From Nitrospirota bacterium (GTDB taxonomy: Bacteria; Nitrospirota; Nitrospiria; Nitrospirales; UBA8639), in assembly GCA_003235785.1 (NCBI GenBank), contig QJYE01000522.1, forward strand, positions 1 through 5,182: a stretch of DNA of 5,182 nt, given 5' to 3'. How positions within the stretch are numbered: the stretch's first letter is position 1; the number at the start of each line of letters is the position of its first letter. A model generated the notes under the pieces. The model made no database searches. It saw only the letters and a program-made list of their open reading frames with translations, and was not told the DNA's origin. Position numbers and translations under genes: made by a program. Positions 1-4,789 of the stretch are shown piece after piece.

Positions 1-26
1 TTTAGCTTGCGGCTAATTTGATAACC

Positions 27-68
27 TGTGGATAAATATTTACCTTTAATTTTTGCAACTGTGAATAA
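27..68 (-). promoter_or_regulatory. Pair of DnaA boxes in AT-rich DNA
   Basis: Positions 27-35 (TGTGGATAA) and 60-68 (TGTGAATAA) both match TGTGNATAA, the reverse complement of the DnaA box consensus TTATNCACA, without mismatch. They share orientation and are 33 bp apart, about three helical turns. A weaker match (6 of 9) lies at 16-24. The surrounding 1-150 is strongly AT-rich, unlike the rest of the window. This could be the edge of a replication origin or a DnaA-controlled promoter. No dnaA, dnaN or parAB gene is visible, so the origin reading is inference. Confidence 0.45.
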
Positions 69-152
69 CTCGCGTTATTTAAGCTATTGTTTAATTTTTA
101 TTTCATTGAAATGCTAAACGACCATTAAACATTGACTATTTTAAAATGACCG

Positions 153-395
153 ATGCATGAAAATCTTGACAAGAATGACAAGAAATGGAGAGCATCGAGT
201 GGCATTTGGGGGTTCTTCGCTCTGTTCTGTGCGTTGCTGCAAGTTACAGCTTGCCATGCTAAAGAGAGGTATCCTGAGCTCTTCGACGAAGCTGAGGACA
301 AGCGTGGCGAACGATCTGAGTCAAGCCACGGAGCAAGAGGCAAGGCAAGATTTTCCCATGAGCTTGCCCTGAGTGTTGCAGTCGAAGGGACGTAA
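153..395 (+). CDS. Possible small lipoprotein (doubtful ORF)
   Basis: I do not recognise this 80-residue frame. Its N-terminus has a charged stretch with several Lys (residues 1-12), a hydrophobic segment (about 18-30, rich in Phe, Leu and Ala) and a Val-Thr-Ala-Cys sequence ending near residue 34 that fits a lipobox. The mature part would be about 47 mostly charged residues. Against it: no convincing ribosome binding site before the ATG, no recognisable family, and an overlapping open frame on the opposite strand (125-433). It may be a short lipoprotein, the remnant of a larger gene, or chance. I see nothing supportable in 396-551. Confidence 0.28.
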   Translation: MHENLDKNDKKWRASSGIWGFFALFCALLQVTACHAKERYPELFDEAEDKRGERSESSHGARGKARFSHELALSVAVEGT

Positions 396-551
396 CATGA
401 CAGGCTTACTCCCAGCACTTCCGCATCGGACATGGTCTAATGTGGCCTATGCTGAACGTGCCTCATCCTCTGTGTTCAGTCGTCAAACAGGATCTCGCCC
501 AGAGGGAAGACTCCTGAGAAGCAAGGAGCTGGATTGTTTAAAATTCAACTA

Positions 552-1754
552 TCACTTTAAGCGAGAGGCCATGTGTGAGCGTCCCCATTGAATGACTTTC
601 CTCCCGAACTGATCATGTAGGCGATCAAGAATTGATGCCAATCGATGAGCGCGAGGTTGAGCCTGAGGGGTTGCCGTGTCATGTGGTGGAAAGAGCGACA
701 GTTGTTCAGGCGGCGGGCAAAAACTATTACTTCGAATGGTCAGCGAGCGTATGCGAACGCGACGATGGAAACAGCGATGGAATAAGGTTTGAGCCGAGGG
801 AAACATATCAACCTCCCAATGTGTGGGTGTGGATAAGACAGCTGAACGATGTACCGTGAACTGATCACTATAGAGCAGTGTCAGTCTGAGGCGATGACAC
901 AGGCGATGTTGACGACGGAGATCATGACAGAGGGAATCCAGAAGACACGAGAGACCTCCAATGAGCCGGTCGTGGTCAATCGTATCCGGCTCAAAGAGAT
1001 AGGAATGCGTCAACGACAACGAGGTTTCAGGAGCCACAACCGGTAAGCAATCAATCCCGCGTGCCCATTGGTAGAGCTGATGACCCCATCGACCACAGAC
1101 CGCTTCCAAGGCTTCCAGCCTCACGTCGCGTATCTCACCGATGGTTTGTAGATTCAAGTCGGCTAAGCGGGTGTGGAGTGCGGTCCCTCCAGGGCCTCGT
1201 AGCCCGGGAAGGGTGGCAACAGGTAAGGGCGATAAAAAGTCCTGTTCGGAGCCTGCGCGGACATCACACAATTGAGGCGGGGTGAGGAGAGCGCTGGCCA
1301 TGTGCGCAATGAGCTTGTTGGTGCCAATCCCGGCAACGGCTTGCAGTCCAAGTCGAGCCGAAACGTCGCGTTCTAAGCGCATCGTGGTGTCAGAGGTTGC
1401 GCCAAAGAGACGGGTGGTGCCGGTCAAATCCAAATAAAAATGACCTGGCCTAAACGACTCCCAAACGGGTGCAATCGGTGTGATGAACGGCACCAGGGCA
1501 TGATGGGCTTTGGCGAGACGAGTCGAGTCGGGAGGGACAAGTCGAAGCGAAGGACAGCGTCGCTGAGCCTGATCAACTTGCAAGCCAGGGATAACCCCCG
1601 CGTGTTCAGCTTCAGTGGAAACTTCATGGATCATGGCGCGAGAGGTATGGGCAAAAGCGATCGCAACGGGGCGTGTCCGTAAGCTTGGGTCGTCAAGCCG
1701 CGCCAAAGCCACAGCCAACCGTGGAATCCCAAAACACACAATCTGCCTCTCCAT
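552..1754 (-). CDS. imuB: ImuB-like, catalytically dead Y-family DNA polymerase homologue
   Basis: This 400-residue protein has the Y-family layout. The N-terminal palm strand is at residues 4-20. The segment matching the second catalytic motif is at 100-117, with YLDLTG and LFG retained. A GIGTNKLIAHMAS motif lies at 142-154, a helix-hairpin-helix region at about 177-211, and the little-finger domain from about 245. A canonical beta-clamp motif, QLSLF, sits at 351-355, followed by a UmuC-like tail. The acidic metal ligands are missing: the first Asp is Gly9 and the Asp-Glu pair is Gly104-His105. ImuB proteins show the same losses and serve as clamp-bound scaffolds for error-prone DnaE2. It is shorter than most ImuB. 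The start is supported by a GGTG sequence a few bases upstream and by conservation of this start in the second copy at 4316. It follows lexA and a GIY-YIG gene on the same strand. No dnaE2 follows within 551 bases and no imuA is present. The alternative name is UmuC/DinB-like polymerase. Confidence 0.85.
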   Translation of the reverse strand: MERQIVCFGIPRLAVALARLDDPSLRTRPVAIAFAHTSRAMIHEVSTEAEHAGVIPGLQVDQAQRRCPSLRLVPPDSTRLAKAHHALVPFITPIAPVWESFRPGHFYLDLTGTTRLFGATSDTTMRLERDVSARLGLQAVAGIGTNKLIAHMASALLTPPQLCDVRAGSEQDFLSPLPVATLPGLRGPGGTALHTRLADLNLQTIGEIRDVRLEALEAVCGRWGHQLYQWARGIDCLPVVAPETSLSLTHSYLFEPDTIDHDRLIGGLSCLLDSLCHDLRRQHRLCHRLRLTLLYSDQFTVHRSAVLSTPTHWEVDMFPSAQTLFHRCFHRRVRIRSLTIRSNSFCPPPEQLSLFPPHDTATPQAQPRAHRLASILDRLHDQFGRKVIQWGRSHMASRLK

Positions 1755-1755
1755 C

Positions 1756-1772
1756 TTTCACCAATCGTTAGC
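1756..1772. promoter_or_regulatory. Degenerate LexA-operator-like site upstream of imuB
   Basis: The 17 bases directly before the imuB start match the lexA operator core (3045-3061) at 12 of 17 positions, sharing a central ACCAAT and a GTTA half. The site is a poor palindrome, so it would be a weak operator at best. On the minus strand a TATGAT sequence (1780-1785) lies just upstream and could be a -10 box. The only -35 candidate is TTGCCG (1805-1810), with a long 19-bp spacer, and it falls inside hairpin P1. SOS control of imuB is the expected biology for this family; that this site mediates it is inference. Confidence 0.3.
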
Positions 1773-1797
1773 CTTGAAAATCATATCCTTGCTCTCC

Positions 1798-1963
1798 GTC
1801 ATTCCGGCAAGTTGTTGGCCGGAATCTACCTTTGTTTTCTTACTGCTTCCTTATGAGAGATGCCTGCCAACTACTAGCAGGCATGACGAAAGGAGAAGTC
1901 TCTTCCCGTCATCACTGCATGTGGAACCTGCGCCTGCAAGTAGTTGGTAGGGGGCAGGGATCT
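1798..1963. repeat. Repeat unit U1: three hairpins (P1-P3), left flank of the nuclease gene
   Basis: This 166-bp unit matches U2 (2339-2504) in length and order. P1 pairs 1801-1808 (ATTCCGGC) with 1818-1825. P2 pairs 1860-1867 (ATGCCTGC) with 1877-1884. Both have 8-bp perfect arms and a 9-nt loop. P3 pairs 1911-1918 with 1954-1961 (one mismatch) around a 35-nt loop. P1 and P3 begin with GTCAT; P2 lies in the opposite orientation, as its GAC flank shows. P2 sequence 1867-1883 is also an inverted copy of 1931-1947 (15 of 17). The unit starts 44 bp from the imuB start and ends 6 bp before the nuclease stop codon. Confidence 0.85.
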
Positions 1964-1969
1964 CTTTGT

Positions 1970-2260
1970 TTAAACAATATCCTTCCATAAATCTCGCCAA
2001 GCAGGATTCTCCTTTTCGAGAAGCCTGATTTTCCATCCCCGTTTCCATATCTTCAGTTGTTTTTCTCTGTAGATCGCAGATTCCATCGTGGCATGCAGCT
2101 CATAGTAGACAAGACAATGGACGTGATACGTTTTTGTAAAGCCTTCCGTTGCATGTGTCTTATGTTGCCAGCATCGTGAAACGATGTTGCTCGTCACGCC
2201 TATATATAAAACGCCATGCGGTTTGCTCGCTAAAATATACACACACGGTTGTTTCTTCAT
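1970..2260 (-). CDS. Small GIY-YIG endonuclease-like protein (COG2827 type)
   Basis: This 96-residue protein consists of a single GIY-YIG nuclease domain. The first motif is Val7-Tyr8-Ile9 and the second is LYIGVT at residues 18-23. Arg29 and His33 keep the spacing of the I-TevI active-site Arg27 and His31. Glu66 in REKQLK is the probable metal ligand, and Asn85 in ENPAW matches the conserved C-terminal Asn. The length is typical of stand-alone members such as YhbQ, so it looks complete. Cellular roles of this small subfamily are poorly defined; nicking of DNA is the expected chemistry. I see no clear Shine-Dalgarno sequence. It sits between lexA and imuB on the same strand, flanked closely by hairpin repeats, which suggests arrival as part of an element rather than a native SOS function. 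Confidence 0.85.
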   Translation of the reverse strand: MKKQPCVYILASKPHGVLYIGVTSNIVSRCWQHKTHATEGFTKTYHVHCLVYYELHATMESAIYREKQLKIWKRGWKIRLLEKENPAWRDLWKDIV

Positions 2261-2279
2261 CTTGTGTCAAAGAGAAATG

Positions 2280-2310
2280 CCTGCCTCCTGCCTACAACCG
2301 CAGCGGCAGG
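2280..2310. repeat. Degenerate hairpin P4 just upstream of the nuclease gene
   Basis: CCTGCC at 2280-2285 pairs with GGCAGG at 2305-2310. The left flank (GAGAAATGCCTGCC) resembles the start of hairpins P2 and P6, but the right arm has lost the outer AT bases and the loop is 19 nt. It reads as a decayed, reverse-oriented member of the same family, about 20 bp before the nuclease start. Confidence 0.5.
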
Positions 2311-2338
2311 TTACAATGGAGGGCTGCTCCCCCTCTTT

Positions 2339-2504
2339 GTCATCCCTGCATGTTTGTGGCAGGGATCAACTCTTGTCTTCCGTCTTTCCTCCACGAGAGA
2401 TGCCTGCCAACTGCCAGCAGGCATGACGAATGGGAAGGTCTCACATCGATATTCCGGCATGCCGAACCTGCCACTGTATGTCGTTGGGCAGGGGGCAGGG
2501 ATCT
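2339..2504. repeat. Repeat unit U2: three hairpins (P5-P7), right flank of the nuclease gene
   Basis: This unit is the direct repeat of U1. P5 pairs 2342-2349 (ATCCCTGC) with 2359-2366. P6 pairs 2400-2407 (ATGCCTGC) with 2417-2424. Both have 8-bp arms and 9-nt loops. P7 pairs 2451-2458 with 2495-2502 imperfectly around a 36-nt loop. The best conserved stretches against U1 are 2395-2430 versus 1855-1890 (34 of 36 identical) and the terminal 2491-2504 versus 1950-1963 (14 of 14). The unit ends inside the lexA stop codon, so its hairpins would lie in the 3' end of a lexA transcript. Confidence 0.85.
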
Positions 2505-3045
2505 ATCCGCAATGGCGAATCACGCCGATTACGACTCCTTCAATCACAAACTCGTCGGATGGCGTCACCACAATTGGGACCATCGTTGTATTCGCGGGAT
2601 GCAATTCGACTTGTTTTTCTTTCCGATAATATTTCTTAATCGTGGCTTCTTGGTTCACGAGGGCCACCACCGTCTGTCCGTTCCTGGCCGTCCGTTGTTT
2701 GTGGACGATCACGAGATCACCGGGCAAAATCCCTTCATCCCGCATCGACTCGCCTTTCACCCGTAACGCAAAATTCTCGCCGGTTCGCAGCATCGACGGT
2801 GGGACCTCTACGAGCTCAGCTTGGAGAATAGGTTCAATAGGATTCCCGGCCGCTACGATTCCCACCATCGGAATCTGGGAAGGGGAATCCAGTTGCGAAA
2901 GAATGGCTTCCACCACGCCAGGAATGCGGCGTGTCCCGCATTCATAGCGGGTAATCGTCATACGGGTCGTGCGGAGGCGTTCGGCCAGTTGAGATTGAGT
3001 CAATCCAAGGCGCTGGCGGATCTGCTTGAAAGTTTCAGATGTCAT
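2503..3045 (-). CDS. lexA: LexA-type SOS repressor with XRE-type DNA-binding domain
   Basis: This 180-residue protein has an XRE/Cro-type helix-turn-helix at residues 6-40 (LTQSQLAERL, then TITRYECG) in place of the winged helix of classical LexA. An S24 self-cleaving peptidase domain follows. The expected cleavage bond is Ala66-Gly67 (VAAG). The nucleophile is Ser100 in GESM and the general base is Lys137 in ATIKKYY. The tail, IEGVVIGVIR, closely resembles LexA. By family knowledge it represses damage-response genes and cuts itself when bound to RecA-DNA filaments. The start is fixed by a stop codon 12 codons upstream in frame and by the next Met falling inside the helix-turn-helix. There is no Shine-Dalgarno sequence. 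A perfect palindrome overlaps the start codon, implying autoregulation. A phage-type CI repressor is the alternative, but no phage genes are nearby. Confidence 0.85.
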   Translation of the reverse strand: MTSETFKQIRQRLGLTQSQLAERLRTTRMTITRYECGTRRIPGVVEAILSQLDSPSQIPMVGIVAAGNPIEPILQAELVEVPPSMLRTGENFALRVKGESMRDEGILPGDLVIVHKQRTARNGQTVVALVNQEATIKKYYRKEKQVELHPANTTMVPIVVTPSDEFVIEGVVIGVIRHCG

Positions 3046-3062
3046 GTAACCAATGGTTACAT
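3044..3062. promoter_or_regulatory. lexA operator: 19-bp perfect palindrome
   Basis: ATGTAACCAATGGTTACAT has two perfect 9-bp arms around one central base and overlaps the lexA start codon (3043-3045 on the minus strand). A dyad of this length at the start of a gene for a dimeric XRE-S24 repressor is what an autoregulatory operator looks like. It is unlike the E. coli (CTGT-N8-ACAG) and Bacillus (GAAC-N4-GTTC) boxes, as expected for a different DNA-binding domain. Confidence 0.75.
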
Positions 3063-3082
3063 AGCGGTATGGGGAGTGTCAA
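3054..3082 (-). promoter_or_regulatory. lexA promoter (perfect -35, weak -10 inside the operator)
   Basis: A consensus TTGACA lies on the minus strand at 3082-3077. Seventeen bases on, the expected -10 position (3059-3054) reads TAACCA, a weak match inside the operator palindrome. A start point near 3047 would give a leaderless or nearly leaderless mRNA, agreeing with the absence of a Shine-Dalgarno sequence. Bound repressor would cover the -10 region. Confidence 0.4.
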
Positions 3083-3387
3083 GAAGAGGCCGTGAATGGC
3101 CTACGCACTCAGGCGGGTTGCTGGCGAGTCACCTAACTCGTTGACTTCTTAGGAACTTTTATGAAGACTACCTCACGCTGAAACGTCGGATATGCCGACT
3201 CATTCATGTTCAACGATCTAGAATTTCACTCAATGAGTGAGTGCACTGTGAGAAGAGAGGTCTGGCGAGGACGTGATGAAAGGCAGTCTGAGGGGAACGA
3301 CCCATAGCTGTCTTAGTCTCGACGCATAATGGCCACTGAGTTCTCTGCACCATTCATGACCGTCACAAGAAAGAAGAGGAGCATCCG
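3063..3387. other. Intergenic region between divergent lexA and terC
   Basis: No credible gene lies here. It holds the lexA promoter at its left end. Dyads are AGGCC/GGCCT (3087-3102), GTCGG/CCGAC with a 5-nt loop (3185-3199), and a stronger pair at 3226-3247. The terC ribosome binding site AGAGGAG (3375-3381) is 6 bases before its ATG. I could not find a convincing sigma-70 promoter for terC or a recognisable riboswitch. Confidence 0.5.
3226..3247. promoter_or_regulatory. Overlapping palindromes upstream of terC
   Basis: Positions 3226-3240 form a perfect dyad with 7-bp arms around one base (TCACTCAATGAGTGA). A second perfect palindrome, AGTGCACT (3240-3247), overlaps its last base. The pair lies about 140 bp before terC. 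It looks like a binding site for a dimeric regulator, but it does not resemble the lexA operator and I cannot name a regulator. Confidence 0.35.
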
Positions 3388-4131
3388 ATGTTTGAATGGC
3401 TGACAAGTCCTGAAGCCTGGATCGCGTTAGGCACGTTAACCGCATTAGAAATCGTCCTGGGGATCGATAACATTATCTTCATCTCCATTCTGGTCGGACG
3501 TCTTCCCGAAAGTCAGCGGGCGTTTGCGAGAAGAATGGGGCTTGGTCTCGCCATGATCGCGCGCCTGGGATTGCTGTTTTCGATTTCATGGGTCATGGGC
3601 TTAACCGAACCATTGGTGACGGTGTTCACTCATGCGATTTCAGGGCGCGACATCATTCTGGTCGGGGGCGGGCTGTTTCTGTTGGCGAAAGCCACGCATG
3701 AAATTCATAACAGCCTGGAAGGGCTAGAAGAAGAGAGCGGTCACACGATTGTGGCTGCCAGTTTGGGAATGGTTCTCGTCCAGATTGCGCTTCTGGATAT
3801 TGTGTTTTCATTGGATTCGGTTATCACGGCGGTCGGCCTGGTCGATCAGGTGTCACTCATGGCCATCGCCATTATTCTGGCTGTGCTCGTGATGCTCATG
3901 GCGGCAAAAGCGATTGGAGATTTTGTGGACGAGCATCCGACGATTAAAATTCTTGCCCTCTCCTTTCTCATTCTTGTCGGTGTCACACTGATGGTGGAGG
4001 GGTTCGATGTACATGTGCCCAAGGGCTATATCTATTTTGCCATGGCGTTTTCTGTCACGGTGGAAATGCTCAATATTCGCATGCGAAAACGAAGGGTGCC
4101 GCTCAAACTCTACAAGCCAATTTCTGAATAG
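3388..4131 (+). CDS. TerC-family integral membrane protein, YgdQ type
   Basis: This 247-residue protein matches the TerC family along its full length and closely resembles E. coli YgdQ. About seven membrane segments are visible, the first at residues 11-36. It carries both family signatures: EIVLGIDNIIFIS (21-33) and LLDIVFSLDSVITAVGL (135-151). The intramembrane acidic residues Glu21, Asp27, Asp137 and Asp143 are probable metal-contact residues. A conserved late segment is HVPKGYIYFAM (209-219), and the tail is short and basic. TerC proteins are linked to metal handling, notably manganese export, and to metalation of exported enzymes; the substrate of YgdQ-type members is not settled. A good ribosome binding site (AGAGGAG, 3375-3381) supports the start. 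It is transcribed away from lexA and lies alone on its strand between the intact and decayed SOS cassettes. Confidence 0.93.
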   Translation: MFEWLTSPEAWIALGTLTALEIVLGIDNIIFISILVGRLPESQRAFARRMGLGLAMIARLGLLFSISWVMGLTEPLVTVFTHAISGRDIILVGGGLFLLAKATHEIHNSLEGLEEESGHTIVAASLGMVLVQIALLDIVFSLDSVITAVGLVDQVSLMAIAIILAVLVMLMAAKAIGDFVDEHPTIKILALSFLILVGVTLMVEGFDVHVPKGYIYFAMAFSVTVEMLNIRMRKRRVPLKLYKPISE

Positions 4132-4142
4132 GGACAGGTGTT

Positions 4143-4316
4143 TCAGGAAAGCTTGAAGGGTCGCCAGTTTGGAATAAAGGATTCGCCTGCGGCCCTTCTG
4201 TGTGGGATCGAGCGAGGTGAGCAACGAAACCGTGATTGCCAGAAGGTTGGGCTGTCAAAGTGCGCAAGCGCCACGCCATACCGTGGAATCCCAAAACACA
4301 CTATCTGCCTCTCCAT
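4143..4316 (-). pseudogene. Remnant of a second imuB (5' end only)
   Basis: Reading from the ATG at 4316, the first 12 residues (MERQIVCFGIPR) are identical to the intact imuB product. Similarity continues through VALAH and DSP to about residue 30, then vanishes. The frame runs on to a stop after 57 codons with no polymerase motifs. At DNA level 4283-4387 aligns without gaps to 1721-1825 at 90 of 105 positions, covering the first 12 codons, the start, the upstream region and hairpin P1. Without palm, fingers or clamp motif it cannot work as ImuB. The -10-like TATGAT of the intact copy is not kept. It is convergent with terC. Confidence 0.85.
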
Positions 4317-4359
4317 ATTTCACCAATCGGTAGCCTTAAAAAACGTTTCTTCTCTCTCC

Positions 4360-4440
4360 GTCATTCCGGCCGGCTGTTAGCCGGACTCTCTCTTGGCCTT
4401 CTTGCCCTTCATCCCTGCATGCGGAGCCTGCCCCTGCCAA
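4360..4440. repeat. Hairpin repeats of the decayed cassette, left part (P8 and a P3 fragment)
   Basis: P8 pairs 4363-4370 (ATTCCGGC) with 4380-4387 (one mismatch) around a 9-nt loop and corresponds to P1. Positions 4411-4440 (ATCCCTGCATGCGGAGCCTG and onward) match the left half of P3 (1911-1940). No equivalent of P2 is present between them. Confidence 0.75.
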
Positions 4441-4469
4441 TATCCTCTGTAGGGTCAAACTAAAATCAC

Positions 4470-4518
4470 AGGCCTGCTCCCCCCTCTTCGTCATCCCTGC
4501 ATGCTTGTGGCAGGGATC
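4470..4518. repeat. Hairpin repeat of the decayed cassette, right part (P9)
   Basis: This segment matches 2320-2367, the block leading into P5, with three substitutions and one extra C. P9 pairs 4493-4500 (ATCCCTGC) with 4510-4517, with a 9-nt loop. On the plus strand it is followed by CTCTTTTT (4518-4525), so it could also act as a rho-independent terminator, for example for read-through from terC. It ends 10 bp before the stop codon of the lexA remnant. Confidence 0.8.
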
Positions 4519-4527
4519 TCTTTTTGG

Positions 4528-4563
4528 CTATCCACAATGGGGAGTCACGTCGATGAGACATTC
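4528..4563 (-). pseudogene. Remnant of a second lexA (last codons)
   Basis: The last 30 bases of lexA including its TAG stop (minus strand, 2532-2503) match 4557-4528 at 24 of 30 positions, and the translated ends share a terminal HCG. The match is short. Its position immediately beside the hairpin repeats, in the same order as in the intact cassette, makes chance unlikely. Similarity fades beyond about 4563; the peptidase and DNA-binding domains are absent. Confidence 0.65.
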
Positions 4564-4582
4564 CAGTCGATTTTTCTGCCCT

Positions 4583-4720
4583 GCAATCCACAGGGATTTC
4601 CTCTCGGGTAACCTGAATGGCCCCGGGCTGTTGGTCCTTGGCTTTTTTGATAAACGTTCGTGCATCATCCTTGGAGAGCCACGCGAAGGAGTAGGCACTT
4701 CCAAAAAGCTCGATATCGAA
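4583..4720 (-). pseudogene. Orphan coding fragment without a start
   Basis: On the minus strand a frame opening just after a TAA (4727-4729) reads as credible protein for about 46 residues. It has FDIELFG, SAYSFAWLSKDDARTFIKKA and an end near EEIPVDC, mixing hydrophobic and charged residues as folded proteins do. There is no start codon or ribosome binding site. The frame then runs on through the lexA remnant and repeats to a stop at 4466-4468. I do not recognise the family. It looks like the interior or 3' part of a gene whose 5' end was removed near 4725-4745. Confidence 0.35.
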
Positions 4721-4723
4721 GGG

Positions 4724-4744
4724 AATTTAATTCGAGTCTGACCC
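4724..4744. other. Possible mobile-element edge motif
   Basis: The bases around AATTCGAGTCTGACCCC (4728-4744) resemble a short motif that, from memory, recurs near small transposon-derived repeats in environmental genomes. It sits where the orphan coding fragment loses its 5' end. I cannot verify the association from this window. Confidence 0.2.
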
Positions 4745-4789
4745 CTAAACATTCTGGCTTTTGAATAAAGCGCTTTTTGGTGTTATTTC

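Larger units (their letters stand above)
1798..2504 (-). mobile_element. Putative composite element: GIY-YIG nuclease between direct hairpin repeats
   Basis: The nuclease gene (1970-2260) lies between two 166-bp direct repeats, U1 and U2, offset by 541 bp. The block separates lexA from imuB, genes that otherwise read as one minus-strand cassette. The right end runs into the lexA stop codon (2503-2505). I see no target-site duplication or transposase. The element reading rests on symmetry and context. The decayed copy at 4360-4518 holds the same hairpins without the nuclease, which suggests that the nuclease can be gained or lost. Confidence 0.4.

Noticed and set aside
125..433. Open frame of 102 codons on the minus strand downstream of imuB, where dnaE2 might be expected
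   Set aside because: It has no PHP-domain start motif typical of DnaE2, no ribosome binding site and low-complexity Ser/Ala/Leu composition.
632..1682. Several plus-strand open frames across imuB
   Set aside because: They lie antisense to a gene with clear family motifs and show no recognisable protein features.
1798..2504. CRISPR array
   Set aside because: The repeats are self-complementary hairpins in alternating orientation with irregular spacing, with no uniform spacers and no cas genes.
2149..2766. A 205-codon plus-strand frame
   Set aside because: It spans the nuclease 5' end, hairpin repeats and lexA in antisense; its sequence follows the repeats rather than any protein family.
3063..3387. 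yybP-ykoY manganese riboswitch upstream of terC
   Set aside because: The family association made it worth checking, but I could not find the conserved internal loops or paired stems; GGGGAG at 3071-3076 alone is not enough.
4155..4198. Rho-independent terminator after terC
   Set aside because: GAAGGGTCGC can pair with GCGGCCCTTC, but the loop is 24 nt and no T-run follows.
4103..4294. A 63-codon minus-strand frame over the imuB remnant
   Set aside because: It is out of frame with the recognisable imuB N-terminus, which is read from 4316.
4755..4775. Terminator between the Yip1-like gene and the remnant region
   Set aside because: AAAGCGCTTT is a loopless palindrome with too short a stem to act as a terminator.
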